From Maritimibacter fusiformis (GTDB lineage: Bacteria; Pseudomonadota; Alphaproteobacteria; Rhodobacterales; Rhodobacteraceae), in NCBI RefSeq assembly GCF_008086115.1, contig NZ_VSIY01000015.1, positions 186,001-250,000 of the forward strand: a stretch of 64,000 nucleotides of DNA, written 5' to 3'. The first letter of the stretch is position 1. Every line of letters begins with the position of its first letter. Made by a program: the position numbers and the translations under genes. The notes below the pieces were generated by a model. It made no database searches. It was not told the origin of the DNA and worked only from the letters and a program-made list of their open reading frames with translations. Positions 51,787 to 61,831 of this stretch are shown in pieces.

Positions 51787-54427
51787 GGTCTTTCAGCACA
51801 TAGATCAAGTCGAGCGCCTGTTTCGGCGTCAGCTCGTCGGGGTGAACTCCGGCGAGCTTTTCTTCGGCTGGCGAAGGGCCTGCCTTGGCTGGCGGCGCGG
51901 CGGACACCGCCGCCGAGAACAGCGGCAGATCATCGATCAGCGCCTTTTGCGCGCCGCCGCCCTCGCGCTCGCCTTGCTCGAGCGCCTCTAGCACGACCCT
52001 GGCACGCTCCACCACCGAAGCGGGCAGCCCGGCCAGCTTGGCGACCTGGACGCCATAGGACCGATCCGCCGCGCCCTTGCGCACCTCGTGCAGGAAGATC
52101 ACCTCGCCGTCCCACTCCTTGACGGCAATGGTCGCGTTGTCGACGCCGTCCAGTTTGGCCGCAAGCTGGGTCAACTCGTGATAATGCGTTGCGAACAGGG
52201 CGCGGCAGCGGTTCACGTCGTGCAGATGCTCCAGCGTCGCCCAGGCAATCGACAGCCCGTCATAGGTTGCGGTTCCGCGCCCGATCTCGTCGAGGATGAC
52301 CAGAGACCTGTCATCGGCCTGGTTCAGGATCGCGGCGGTTTCGACCATCTCGACCATGAAGGTCGACCGCCCCCGCGCCAGATCGTCCGACGCGCCCACC
52401 CGGCTGAAAAGCTGCGAGACAAGCCCAATGCGCGCTGAGGTGGCCGGGACATAGCTGCCGGCCTGCGCCAACAGGGCAATCAGCGCGTTCTGCCTAAGAA
52501 AGGTCGATTTGCCGGCCATGTTCGGCCCGGTCAAAAGCCAGATATCCGCGCCATCCGAGCCATCGGCCAGCCGGCAATCGTTGGCGATGAACGGTTCGCC
52601 TCCCTGCGCGCGCAAGGCGCGTTCGACCACGGGGTGCCGGCCACCGACCACCTCGAAAACACGGCTGTCCTCGACCTCCGGCCGACACCAGGCTTCGGTC
52701 TCGGCCAGTTCAGCCAGCGCGGCCGCCAGATCAAACTCCGCCAGGGCACGCGCGAGCAGCCCAAGCGGGCCCGAATGCGACAGAACCTCGTCGGAAAGCG
52801 CTGAATAGAGCCGCTTTTCGATCTCGATCGCGCGGCTTCCGGCGTTCAGAATTCGCGTTTCCAGATCGGACAGGTCGACCGTGGTGAACCGCACCGCGTT
52901 GGCCGTGGTCTGACGGTGAATGAAGGTTTCCGACAGCGGCGGCGACAACATCTTTTCGGCGTGGGTCGCGGTCGTCTCGATGAAATAGCCCAGCACGTTG
53001 TTGTGCTTGATCTTCAAGCTCTGAACGCCCGCAGTTTTGGCATACTCCGCCTGCATCCCGGCGATGACCGAGCGGCCCTCGTCCCGCAGTTTGCGGGCGT
53101 CATCGAGATCAGGATCGTAGCCAGCGGCGATGAAGCCGCCATCGCGCACCAGAAGCGGCGGCTCGGCAACCAGGGCGTCCGACAGCAAATCGCGCAGGGC
53201 GTCATGGCCCGTCAGCGCCGTGGCGGCATCGGCAAGGCGGTCAGGCAGATCATGTTTCCCCAGCAGACCGGCCAGGTCGCTTGCCGCCTCGAGCGCGGCG
53301 CGGATCGCGGTCAGATCGCGCGGCCCACCCCGCTCCAGCGACAGCCGCGACAGCGCCCGGTCGATGTCGGGCGCCTTGCGTAAAGCACCGCGCAGATCCG
53401 TACGCAAGCGACCTTGTTCCTGAATGAATGACACCGATTCAAGCCGAGACTCGACACTGGCCAGATCGCGCGACGGGCTGGAAATCCGCCGCTCCAACAG
53501 CCTGCCGCCCGCCGCCGTGACGGTTCGGTCAATCGTATGAAGCAGCGCCCCCTCGCGCCCGCCGCTCAGCGAATGGGTCAGCTCCAGGTTTCGCCGTGTG
53601 GCGGCGTCGATCTGCATCACGCGCGAGGCGGCTTCCTTCACTGGGGGCCGGATCAGCGGCAGTTTGCCCTTTTGAGTGATCTCGAGATATTCGACGATCG
53701 CCCCCATCGCACCGATTTCCGCCCGCGAAAACGTGCCGAAGGCATCGAGAGAGGCAATTGCGAAAAGCCCCAGCAGGCGTTTTTCGGAGGCCGTGGAATC
53801 GAAGGCCGATCCGCCCAGCGGCGTGACGGACGCGCCCAAATCAGACACTAACTCGCAGAATTTTGGTTCATTTGCCTCGGCGAGGATTACTTCGCGCGGC
53901 GACAGGCGGGCCAGTTCCGGCCCCAAACGGGGCGGCGAACAGGCCATGATGCGAAACTCGCCGGTGGAAATGTCGACCCAGGCCAGCGCGCCGTCGCCCC
54001 GGACCTCGTTGTAGGCGGCGAGGTAGTTGTGGCGGCGGGCGTCCAGCAGGCTTTCCTCCGTCAACGTGCCGGGCGTGACCAGCCGAACCACGTCGCGCTT
54101 GACCACCGACTTCGAGCCACGCTTCTTCGCCTCCGCCGGGTCTTCCATCTGTTCGCAGACTGCCACCCGAAACCCTTTGCGGATCAGCGTCAGAAGGTAG
54201 CCTTCGGCGGAATGCACCGGCACGCCGCACATCGGAATGTCGCTGCCCTTGTGCTTGCCGCGCTTGGTCAGCGCGATATCGAGCGCCTCGGCCGCAGCGC
54301 GCGCATCGTCGAAGAACATTTCGTAGAAATCGCCCATCCGGTAGAACAAAAGCGCGTCGGGATAGCGCGCCTTGATCTCCAGATACTGCGCCATCATCGG
54401 CGTCGCGGCGGCGGTCTCGGCTGTCAC
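51773..54427 (-). CDS. mutS: DNA mismatch repair protein MutS
   Basis: An 884-residue mismatch sensor. The mismatch-binding Phe-x-Glu is in LLFYRMGDFYEMFFDDA (about 27-43). The clamp and lever domains lie in the middle. The ATPase has Walker A LTGPNMAGKSTFLRQNALI, Walker B RSLVILDEIGRGTATYDGLS and the ATHYHELTQLA motif. The start is a GTG at 54427 with GGGGGA upstream. It is separated from galE by 61 bases on the same strand. Confidence 0.98.
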   Translation of the reverse strand: MTAETAAATPMMAQYLEIKARYPDALLFYRMGDFYEMFFDDARAAAEALDIALTKRGKHKGSDIPMCGVPVHSAEGYLLTLIRKGFRVAVCEQMEDPAEAKKRGSKSVVKRDVVRLVTPGTLTEESLLDARRHNYLAAYNEVRGDGALAWVDISTGEFRIMACSPPRLGPELARLSPREVILAEANEPKFCELVSDLGASVTPLGGSAFDSTASEKRLLGLFAIASLDAFGTFSRAEIGAMGAIVEYLEITQKGKLPLIRPPVKEAASRVMQIDAATRRNLELTHSLSGGREGALLHTIDRTVTAAGGRLLERRISSPSRDLASVESRLESVSFIQEQGRLRTDLRGALRKAPDIDRALSRLSLERGGPRDLTAIRAALEAASDLAGLLGKHDLPDRLADAATALTGHDALRDLLSDALVAEPPLLVRDGGFIAAGYDPDLDDARKLRDEGRSVIAGMQAEYAKTAGVQSLKIKHNNVLGYFIETTATHAEKMLSPPLSETFIHRQTTANAVRFTTVDLSDLETRILNAGSRAIEIEKRLYSALSDEVLSHSGPLGLLARALAEFDLAAALAELAETEAWCRPEVEDSRVFEVVGGRHPVVERALRAQGGEPFIANDCRLADGSDGADIWLLTGPNMAGKSTFLRQNALIALLAQAGSYVPATSARIGLVSQLFSRVGASDDLARGRSTFMVEMVETAAILNQADDRSLVILDEIGRGTATYDGLSIAWATLEHLHDVNRCRALFATHYHELTQLAAKLDGVDNATIAVKEWDGEVIFLHEVRKGAADRSYGVQVAKLAGLPASVVERARVVLEALEQGEREGGGAQKALIDDLPLFSAAVSAAPPAKAGPSPAEEKLAGVHPDELTPKQALDLIYVLKDLSRG

Positions 54428-54488
54428 AGGGTCCCCCGGGTTGTTCGTCGTGCCAGACTAGAGAAGAGCCGGACCGGGCGGAAGGCCC

Positions 54489-55499
54489 TCAGGTATTCTT
54501 GCGCCGCGAAACCCAGTTCCAGCTTGTCCGGCACATGTCGTCCAGATCGCGCCGCGCCTCGAACCCCAGCCAGTCATTCGCGAGTGTCGGATCGGCATAG
54601 AAGCAGTCGATGTCTCCCGCCCGGCGCGGCGCGATCCTGTAGGGCAGTTTCTTGCCGCACGCGCGCTCATAGGCGTGCAGCATGTCGAACACCGAATATC
54701 CGATGCCGGTGCCGAGGTTGAGGGTGTGCGTCTCGTTGCCGCCGATCAGCTTGGCGACCGACTGGACATGCCCCCGGGCCAAGTCGACCACATGGATGTA
54801 GTCGCGCACCCCGGTGCCGTCGGGCGTGTCGTAATCGTCGCCGAATACGTTGAGCGTCGGCAGCTCGCCTGTCGCGACCTTGGCGATATAGGGCATCAGG
54901 TTGTTGGGGATGTCGTTCGGGTCTTCGCCGATCAGCGCCGAGTCGTGCGCGCCCGCCGGGTTGAAATAGCGCAGGATGCCGTAGGCCCAACGGTCGTCCG
55001 CCGTCTTGCACTGGGCCAGCAGCGTCTCGCAGACGACTTTCGACTGGGCATAGGGGCTGAGCGGCGCAAGCCGGTGGTCCTCGGTAAAAGGCAGGGTCTC
55101 GGGCTCGCCGTAGACCGTGGCAGTCGAGGAAAACACCACGCGAAACACCCCGCCGTCCCGCATGGCCATCAGGAGGTTGGAGAACCCGGTGCAATTGGTC
55201 TCGAAATAGTCGAGCGGCTTTTCCACGCTTTCGCCCACCGCCTTCTTGGCGGCGAAATGGATTACCGCGTCGAACTGATGCGCCGCAAAGACCGAGGCCA
55301 GGAATGCCTTGTCGAGCACGTCGCCTTCGTGGAGAGTGACCGGCCCGTCGGTAATGACCTCGAGCCGGTCGATCACGTCGTGACGCGCGTTCGAGAAATT
55401 GTCGAGGATGACCACATCGTGGCCGGCCGACTTCAACTCGACGTAGGTGTGCGAGCCGATATAGCCCGCGCCGCCCGTCAATAGAATTCTCCCAGCCAC
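54489..55499 (-). CDS. galE: UDP-glucose 4-epimerase
   Basis: A 336-residue NAD-dependent epimerase making UDP-galactose from UDP-glucose, the GalU product. ILLTGGAGYIGSHTYVEL binds NAD. FSSTATVYGEPETLPFTED and YAQSKVVCETLL supply the catalytic Ser and YxxxK. RYFNPAGAHDSALIGEDP is typical. The start is a GTG at 55499 with GAGGAGG upstream. A possible promoter is TTGCCT-16-TATGGT at 55551-55524 on the minus strand. It likely feeds surface glycan synthesis with galU. Confidence 0.96.
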   Translation of the reverse strand: MAGRILLTGGAGYIGSHTYVELKSAGHDVVILDNFSNARHDVIDRLEVITDGPVTLHEGDVLDKAFLASVFAAHQFDAVIHFAAKKAVGESVEKPLDYFETNCTGFSNLLMAMRDGGVFRVVFSSTATVYGEPETLPFTEDHRLAPLSPYAQSKVVCETLLAQCKTADDRWAYGILRYFNPAGAHDSALIGEDPNDIPNNLMPYIAKVATGELPTLNVFGDDYDTPDGTGVRDYIHVVDLARGHVQSVAKLIGGNETHTLNLGTGIGYSVFDMLHAYERACGKKLPYRIAPRRAGDIDCFYADPTLANDWLGFEARRDLDDMCRTSWNWVSRRKNT

Positions 55500-55523
55500 G
55501 GCCCGCCTCCTCGTTTCAGCGGC

Positions 55524-55551
55524 ACCATACTAGGGGCGAGCACGGAGGCAA
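55524..55551 (-). promoter_or_regulatory. Predicted promoter of galE
   Basis: On the minus strand TTGCCT (55551-55546), a 16-base spacer and TATGGT (55529-55524), about 25 bases before the galE GTG. Confidence 0.4.
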
Positions 55552-55584
55552 GTCACCGGACAGGCCGTGCGCCCCGCAAATCAG

Positions 55585-55613
55585 TTGAGCGGACCGGGTG
55601 CGACCGTTAAGAC
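55585..55613 (+). promoter_or_regulatory. Predicted promoter of maeB
   Basis: TTGAGC (55585-55590), a 17-base spacer and TAAGAC (55608-55613), 30 bases before the maeB ATG. Confidence 0.4.
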
Positions 55614-55642
55614 GGGCAGGCCGAGGAGGAGTGACCGATCAC

Positions 55643-57898
55643 ATGACCAAACAGAAAATCACGCCGGAAGAAGCGCTGTCCTACCACATCGAGCCGGTTC
55701 CCGGGAAATTCGAGATCGTGCCGTCCGTCCCGATGACGACGCAGCGCGATCTGTCGCTGGCGTATTCGCCGGGCGTTGCGGTGCCTTGCGAGCGCATCTT
55801 CGAAAACCCCGAAACCGCCTATGACTACACCAACAAGGGCAACCTCGTGGCGGTGATATCGAACGGCACCGCGGTTCTCGGGCTCGGCAATCTCGGCGCG
55901 CTGGCCTCCAAGCCGGTGATGGAAGGCAAGGCGGTGTTGTTCAAGCGCTTTGCCGATGTGAATTCGATAGATATCGAGCTGGACACCGAAGACCCCGACG
56001 CCTTCGTGAACGCGGTGCGCCTGATGGGGCCGACCTTCGGCGGCATCAACCTTGAGGACATCAAGGCGCCCGAGTGTTTCATCATCGAACAGCGTCTGAA
56101 GGAAGAGATGGACATCCCCGTCTTTCACGACGACCAGCACGGCACCGCCGTGATCTGTGCCGCGGGGTTGATCAACGCGCTGCACCTGTCTGGCAAGAAG
56201 ATCGAGGATTGCCGGATCGTTCTGAACGGAGCCGGGGCGGCGGGAATCGCCTGCATCGAACTGCTCAAGACGATGGGCGCGAAGCATGACAACTGCATCG
56301 TTTGCGACACCAAGGGCGTGATCTACCAGGGACGCACCGAGGGGATGAACCAGTGGAAATCGGCCCATGCGGTGAAAACCGACCTGCGCACGCTGGATGA
56401 GGCGATGGTGGGAGCGGATGTGTTCCTGGGTGTGTCGGCCAAGGGTGCGGTGACGGCCGCGATGCTTGAAAGCATGGCCGCCGACCCGGTGATCTTCGCG
56501 ATGGCAAATCCCGACCCCGAGATCACGCCGGAAGAGGCCCACGCGGTGCGCGCCGATGCCATCGTTGCAACCGGGCGGTCGGACTATCCCAACCAGGTCA
56601 ACAACGTGCTGGGATTTCCCTACCTGTTCAGGGGCGCACTCGACATCCACGCCCGCGCGATCAATGACGAGATGAAGATTGCCTGCGCCGAGGCTCTGGC
56701 CGCGTTGGCGCGGCAAGATGTGCCGGACGAGGTAGCGATTGCCTATGGAAAGAAGCTGACCTTCGGGCGCGACTACATCATCCCGACGCCGTTCGATCCG
56801 CGACTGATCTACACGATCCCGCCCGCAGTGGCCAAGGCGGGGTCGGATTCCGGCGCCGCGCGGCGGCCGATCATCGACATGGAGCGCTATGCCAACACGC
56901 TCAAGGCCCGGATGGACCCGACTGCCTCGATCATCCGCTCGCTCAACGCCCGTGCCCGCCAGGCGCAGGCGACGATGATCTTTGCCGAGGGGGACGACCC
57001 CCACGTGCTGCGTGCGGCGGTGGCCTATCAGCGCAACGGCTTCGGCAAAGCGCTGGTGGTCGGGCGAGAGCCGGACGTAAAGGAAAAACTCGAGGCCGCA
57101 GGGCTGGGCGATGCGGTCGCCGAGCTCGAGATCGTCAACGCCGCGAACACCGAGCACCTGTCGACCTACAAGGCGTTTCTTTACGAACGCTTGCAGCGCA
57201 AGGGCTTTGACCGGCACGATATCCACCGGCTCGCGGCGCGCGACCGGCATGTGTTTTCGTCTCTGATGTTGGCGCATGGGCATGGCGACGGGCTGGTCAC
57301 CGGTGCTACGCGCAAGTCGGCGCATGTGCTCGATCTGATCAACCATGTCTTTGATGCCAAGGCCGAGTATGGCGCGGTCGGCGTCACCGCGCTGTTGATC
57401 AAAGGCCGGATCGTTCTGATTGCCGACACCCTGGTGCATGAATGGCCGGACGAGGAAGACCTTGCCACCATCGCCGAGCGGGCGGCGGGCGTTGCGCGCA
57501 ACCTGGGGCTTGAGCCGCGGGTGGCTTTTGCCAGTTTCTCGACCTTCGGCTATCCGGTGTCCGAGCGCGCCGTGAAGATGCACCTCGCGTCCGAAGTGCT
57601 CGACCGGCGCGGCGTGGATTTCGAGTATGAGGGCGAAATGACGCCCGACGTCGCCCTGAACCCCGAGGTGATGGCCAATTATCCGTTTTGCCGCCTGACC
57701 GGACCGGCGAACATCCTGGTCGTTCCGGCCCGGCATTCGGCGGCGATCTCGGTGAAGCTGATGCAGGAACTGGCCGGCGCGACGGTGATCGGGCCGATTC
57801 TGGCGGGGGTGGCCAAGCCGATCCAGATCTGTTCGACCACCTCGACCGCGAACGACATCCTGAACATGGCGGTGCTGGCCGCCAGCAAGGTCGGCTGA
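55643..57898 (+). CDS. maeB: NADP-dependent malic enzyme with phosphotransacetylase-like domain
   Basis: A 751-residue multidomain malic enzyme converting malate to pyruvate and CO2. The catalytic part includes [39 protein letters not shown] and [19 protein letters not shown] for NADP. The C-terminal 320 residues, starting near [20 protein letters not shown], are the phosphate acetyltransferase-like domain that senses acetyl-CoA in such enzymes. The ATG at 55643 is favoured; a GTG at 55631 lies too close to AGGAGG. The stop overlaps the next start (TGATG). Confidence 0.95.
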   Translation: MTKQKITPEEALSYHIEPVPGKFEIVPSVPMTTQRDLSLAYSPGVAVPCERIFENPETAYDYTNKGNLVAVISNGTAVLGLGNLGALASKPVMEGKAVLFKRFADVNSIDIELDTEDPDAFVNAVRLMGPTFGGINLEDIKAPECFIIEQRLKEEMDIPVFHDDQHGTAVICAAGLINALHLSGKKIEDCRIVLNGAGAAGIACIELLKTMGAKHDNCIVCDTKGVIYQGRTEGMNQWKSAHAVKTDLRTLDEAMVGADVFLGVSAKGAVTAAMLESMAADPVIFAMANPDPEITPEEAHAVRADAIVATGRSDYPNQVNNVLGFPYLFRGALDIHARAINDEMKIACAEALAALARQDVPDEVAIAYGKKLTFGRDYIIPTPFDPRLIYTIPPAVAKAGSDSGAARRPIIDMERYANTLKARMDPTASIIRSLNARARQAQATMIFAEGDDPHVLRAAVAYQRNGFGKALVVGREPDVKEKLEAAGLGDAVAELEIVNAANTEHLSTYKAFLYERLQRKGFDRHDIHRLAARDRHVFSSLMLAHGHGDGLVTGATRKSAHVLDLINHVFDAKAEYGAVGVTALLIKGRIVLIADTLVHEWPDEEDLATIAERAAGVARNLGLEPRVAFASFSTFGYPVSERAVKMHLASEVLDRRGVDFEYEGEMTPDVALNPEVMANYPFCRLTGPANILVVPARHSAAISVKLMQELAGATVIGPILAGVAKPIQICSTTSTANDILNMAVLAASKVG

Positions 57899-58779
57899 TG
57901 ACGGTCTACTGCTTCGGGTCGATCAACCTCGACCACTTCTATTCCGTGACCCACCTGCCGACCCCCGGTGAAACCATCGGTGCCTCGGCGCATCACACCG
58001 GGCTGGGCGGCAAGGGCGCCAACCAGTCGGTCGCGGCGGCCCTGGCCGGGTCGCACGTGCGCCATATCGGCACGGTCGGGCCCGAAGGCAACTGGGCGTT
58101 GGAGCGGTTGCAGGCATTCGGCGTTGATACGCAGTTCGTCGGGCGTTCCGACAAGGCGACCGGCCATGCTGTCATCGTGGTCGATGAAGCGGGCGAAAAC
58201 GCCATCGTCACGTTCGGCGGCGCCAATCACGAACAGTCTCTAACGTTGCTGAATTCGGCTTTGGACCACGGAAAGCCCGGCGATATCCTGTTGATCCAGA
58301 ACGAAGCGAACCTGCATGAAGCGGCGGCGCGGGCGGCCAAGCAGCGGGACATGGTGGTGGTCTATTCCGCCGCCCCGTTCAAACCGGGGCTGGCAGAGGC
58401 AATGTTGCCGGTCACCGATATCCTGGTCGTGAACGAGGTCGAGGCAGTTCAGTTTTCCGGCGCGCTGGGCGTCGAGGTTACCGGGATACCGGTGCATCAC
58501 CTCCTGATAACCAAGGGTGCAGCGGGGGTGGACTGGATCGACCGTTATTCGGGAAAAACAGTCTCTATTCCAGCGTTTTCGGCCAAGCCGGTCGATACAA
58601 CCGGGGCCGGAGACTGCTTTCTCGGCTATACCGCATCCGGGCTGGATCAGGGCATGACGCGCGAAAATGCAATGCGGTTCGGCGCGGCGGCGGCGGCGAT
58701 CAAGGTCACCCGACGCGGCACCGCCGATGCCTTCCCGGCGCGCGACGAGGTGGACGCGCTCTTGGCGTCACACCCCTGA
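57898..58779 (+). CDS. PfkB-family sugar kinase (ribokinase-like)
   Basis: A 293-residue kinase. The PfkB signatures are HTGLGGKGANQSVAAALAG (about 34-52) and VDTTGAGDCFLGYTASGL (about 231-248), with the catalytic Asp in GAGD. LLITKGAAGVDWIDR fits ribokinases. The most likely substrate is ribose or a similar pentose, but no transporter or isomerase is adjacent. It is translationally coupled to maeB (TGATG) and converges on argG with a 7-base gap. Confidence 0.88.
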   Translation: MTVYCFGSINLDHFYSVTHLPTPGETIGASAHHTGLGGKGANQSVAAALAGSHVRHIGTVGPEGNWALERLQAFGVDTQFVGRSDKATGHAVIVVDEAGENAIVTFGGANHEQSLTLLNSALDHGKPGDILLIQNEANLHEAAARAAKQRDMVVVYSAAPFKPGLAEAMLPVTDILVVNEVEAVQFSGALGVEVTGIPVHHLLITKGAAGVDWIDRYSGKTVSIPAFSAKPVDTTGAGDCFLGYTASGLDQGMTRENAMRFGAAAAAIKVTRRGTADAFPARDEVDALLASHP

Positions 58780-58786
58780 GCCTGCG

Positions 58787-60010
58787 TTACTTCAGCCGCC
58801 GATTGCGCGCCGCCAGCAGCCGCAGCCGCAGCGCGTTCAGCTTGATGAACCCGGCGGCATCCTTCTGGTCATAGGCACCGGCGTCGTCCTCGAAGGTCAC
58901 ATGCGCTTCGGAATAGAGCGAATGCTCCGACCAGCGCCCAACCGTGCGGGCCAGACCCTTGTAGAGCTTCAGCCGGACCGTCCCGGTCACATGCTCCTGG
59001 CTCTTGTCGATCAGCGCTTGCAGCATCTCGCGCTCTGGCGAGAACCAGAAGCCGTTGTAGATCATCTCGGCATACTGCGGCATGATCTGGTCTTTCAGAT
59101 GCGCCGCCCCGCGGTCGAGCGTGATCTGCTCGATGCCGCGATGCGCCTCGAGCAGGATGGTGCCACCCGGGGTCTCGTAGATGCCGCGTGACTTCATGCC
59201 GACGAACCGGCCCTCGACCAGGTCGAGACGCCCGATGCCGTGCTTGCCGCCATATTCGTTCAGGGCGGTCAGAATCGTGGCCGGGCTCATCGCCTCGCCG
59301 TTGATCGCAACCGCATCGCCGCGCTCGAATGTCACCTCGATGAACTCCGGCGTGTCCGGTGCGTCCTCGGGATGGACGGTGCGCTGATAGACGTAGTCGG
59401 GCGCGTCCTTGGCCGGGTCTTCCAGTTCCTTGCCCTCGGACGAGGTGTGCAGAAGGTTCGCGTCGACCGAGAACGGCGCTTCACCGCGCTTGTCCTTGGC
59501 GATCGGAATCTGATTCTGTTCGGCAAAGTCCAAGAGCTTGGTGCGCGAGGACAACGCCCATTCCCGCCACGGCGCGATCACCTGGATGTCGGGGTTGAGC
59601 GCGTAAGCTGCCAGTTCGAACCGGACCTGATCGTTGCCCTTGCCTGTCGCGCCATGCGCGATGGCGTCGGCCCCGGTTTCGGCGGCGATCTCGATCAGGC
59701 GCTTGGAAATCAGTGGCCGCGCGATGGAGGTGCCGAGCAGATACAGCCCCTCGTAAAGCGCATTGGCCCGGAACATCGGGAACACGAAATCGCGCACGAA
59801 TTCCTCGCGCAGGTCTTCGATGAAGATGTTGTCGGGGCTGATCCCCAGCATCTCGGCCTTGGCGCGCGCCGGCTCCAGCTCCTCGCCCTGGCCCAGATCG
59901 GCGGTGAAGGTCACAACCTCGCAGCCGTATTCCGTTTGCAGCCACTTGAGGATGATCGAGGTGTCGAGGCCGCCGGAATAGGCCAGCACGACTTTCTTCG
60001 GCGCGGACAT
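58787..60010 (-). CDS. argG: Argininosuccinate synthase
   Basis: A 407-residue enzyme joining citrulline and aspartate in arginine synthesis. [19 protein letters not shown] (about 6-24) is the ATP pyrophosphatase loop. [15 protein letters not shown] and [17 protein letters not shown] are diagnostic. The C-terminus ends AARNRRLK. The ATG at 60010 starts a normal-length protein. It is divergent from ilvA. argJ is in the same window but 41 kb away. Confidence 0.97.
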   Translation of the reverse strand: MSAPKKVVLAYSGGLDTSIILKWLQTEYGCEVVTFTADLGQGEELEPARAKAEMLGISPDNIFIEDLREEFVRDFVFPMFRANALYEGLYLLGTSIARPLISKRLIEIAAETGADAIAHGATGKGNDQVRFELAAYALNPDIQVIAPWREWALSSRTKLLDFAEQNQIPIAKDKRGEAPFSVDANLLHTSSEGKELEDPAKDAPDYVYQRTVHPEDAPDTPEFIEVTFERGDAVAINGEAMSPATILTALNEYGGKHGIGRLDLVEGRFVGMKSRGIYETPGGTILLEAHRGIEQITLDRGAAHLKDQIMPQYAEMIYNGFWFSPEREMLQALIDKSQEHVTGTVRLKLYKGLARTVGRWSEHSLYSEAHVTFEDDAGAYDQKDAAGFIKLNALRLRLLAARNRRLK

Positions 60011-60137
60011 GAGAGACTCCGTATCTACAGGTTTCGCGCGGGTTTATCGGCTGGTGACGGGGGCGGCAAGGGCCGTTGCGGGCGGGCAGTCTCGGGAACA
60101 CCTTGAACCGGCCCCGGATTCACGCAACACCTTTGCA

Positions 60138-61385
60138 ATGGAGAATTTTCACGACAGGGCGCTGGTCGCCGAACGCAAGATGCGCGCGCTGTTCCCGCCG
60201 ACGCCCGTGCAGCGCAACGAACACCTTTCGGCGCGGTTTGACGCCGATATCTGGCTGAAACGCGAGGATCTGACCCCGGTTCGCAGCTACAAGATCCGCG
60301 GCGCCTTCAACGCGATGCGCAAGGTGCTGGAGGTCGATCCCGGGCGAAAGCTGTTCGTCTGCGCGAGTGCGGGCAACCATGCGCAGGGCGTGGCCTTTGC
60401 GGCGCGGCACTTTGGCGTGACCGGCGTGATCTTCATGCCGGTGACGACTCCGATGCAGAAGATCGACAAGACGCGGGTGTTCGGCGGCGACAACGTCAAG
60501 ATCCGCCTGATCGGAGACTATTTCGACGACACTCTGGCCGCGGCCCAAAGCTATTGCGTCGAGGCTGGCGGGCATTTCCTGGCCCCGTTCGACGATGCCG
60601 ATGTGATCGAAGGGCAGGCCAGCGTGGCGGTCGAGTTGCTGGAGCAAATGGACGGCGTGCCCGATATCGTTGTCCTGCCGGTTGGCGGCGGCGGGTTGTC
60701 GGCTGGCATCCGAACCTATCTGGCCGCCACGGCGCCGGGGATCGAGCTGCGCTATGTCGAGCCTGCGGGCGGGGCCAGCCTGGCCGCGGCGCTTGCCGCC
60801 GGCAGGCCGGTTTCGCTGCCGGCGGTCGACTCCTTTGTCGATGGCGCCGCAGTGGCGCGGGTGGGTGAGTTGACGTTCGACGCGCTTCGCGATGTCCCGC
60901 CCGACCATGTTCATGCCGCGGCGGAGGATCGGGTTTGCGGCACCATGCTGGAGCTTTTGAACGTCGAGGGGATCGTGCTGGAACCCGCCGGGGCGTTGTC
61001 GGTCGATGTGCTCGGCGATCTGGCCGAGACGATTCGCGGCAAGCGCGTGGTTTGCGTGACCTCCGGCGGAAACTTCGATTTCGAGCGTCTGCCCGAGGTC
61101 AAGGAGCGTGCGCAGCGCTTTGCCGGGCTGAAAAAGTATTTCCTGCTGCGGCTGCCGCAGCGTCCCGGCGCGCTGCGCGATTTCCTGGAAACCCTCGGCC
61201 CGGAGGACGATATCGCGCGCTTCGAATACCTCAAGAAATCGGCGCGCAACTTCGGCACGGTCCTGATCGGGATCGAAACCGCCTCGCCCGAGAATTTCAC
61301 GCGGTTGTTCGAGCGGCTGAACGCGGGAGGCTTTGCCTATCGCGATATCACCGGCGACGAAGCGGTCGCGGAATTCATCCTGTGA
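60138..61385 (+). CDS. ilvA: Threonine dehydratase (threonine ammonia-lyase)
   Basis: A 415-residue PLP enzyme producing 2-oxobutyrate for isoleucine. The PLP lysine is in LTPVRSYKIRGAFNAMRK (about 42-59). ASAGNHAQGVAFAARHFGVT and the phosphate loop VLPVGGGGLSAGIRTYL follow. The C-terminal 75 residues, beginning KKYFLLRLPQRPGALRDFLE, are one ACT-like regulatory domain, as in the short single-ACT form. A long in-frame extension upstream of the ATG at 60138 is not supported. The stop overlaps the HPt gene by 11 bases. Confidence 0.95.
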   Translation: MENFHDRALVAERKMRALFPPTPVQRNEHLSARFDADIWLKREDLTPVRSYKIRGAFNAMRKVLEVDPGRKLFVCASAGNHAQGVAFAARHFGVTGVIFMPVTTPMQKIDKTRVFGGDNVKIRLIGDYFDDTLAAAQSYCVEAGGHFLAPFDDADVIEGQASVAVELLEQMDGVPDIVVLPVGGGGLSAGIRTYLAATAPGIELRYVEPAGGASLAAALAAGRPVSLPAVDSFVDGAAVARVGELTFDALRDVPPDHVHAAAEDRVCGTMLELLNVEGIVLEPAGALSVDVLGDLAETIRGKRVVCVTSGGNFDFERLPEVKERAQRFAGLKKYFLLRLPQRPGALRDFLETLGPEDDIARFEYLKKSARNFGTVLIGIETASPENFTRLFERLNAGGFAYRDITGDEAVAEFIL

Positions 61386-61692
61386 GTTCGGCAAGCGCGG
61401 CCTTGGAGTCACGGTAGGCCGACAGGATCGGGGCCAGGGCGATGCTTGCGCCATCGCCATCCGCCGCCGCGCGCTCACCGTGCTGGCACAACTCGGACAG
61501 CTTGCGAAACCCGAGGTTGAGGGACGATGACTTGATGAAATGCAGGTCGACCTCATAAGTCGCCGGATCGGGCGCGGATTCCAGGCGGGCAACAACCTCG
61601 TCGATCTCGGCCAGGAACAGGTCGGCAACCTCGCGGAAATCCTCTTCCCCGATTTCATCCCTGAGCTGTTGAACCCTGTCCAGGTCGATCAT
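61375..61692 (-). CDS. HPt (histidine phosphotransfer) domain protein
   Basis: A 105-residue all-helical protein. The phospho-acceptor histidine is in LHFIKSSSLNLGFRKLSEL (about 50-68), close to the canonical HxxKG(S/A)xxxxG. A second helix (LCQHGERAAADGDG) follows. The ATG at 61692 has GGAGG with ideal spacing. It probably relays phosphate from a histidine kinase to a response regulator. The nearest candidate is the REC-PP2C protein starting at 61832 in the opposite direction, with which it shares a 139-base intergenic region. Confidence 0.83.
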   Translation of the reverse strand: MIDLDRVQQLRDEIGEEDFREVADLFLAEIDEVVARLESAPDPATYEVDLHFIKSSSLNLGFRKLSELCQHGERAAADGDGASIALAPILSAYRDSKAALAELTG

Positions 61693-61831
61693 CGCCGCCT
61701 CCATCCGCACAGTTTCGCACCCGGCGATTGCAGAACGGTAAAGGGATGGGGAAAATTTGAGGTTTAACCGGACGTTATCGGAATGGGCCTATAACGAGAG
61801 CGGAGAAGCGAGGTGAAACAAGGGGTTCAGC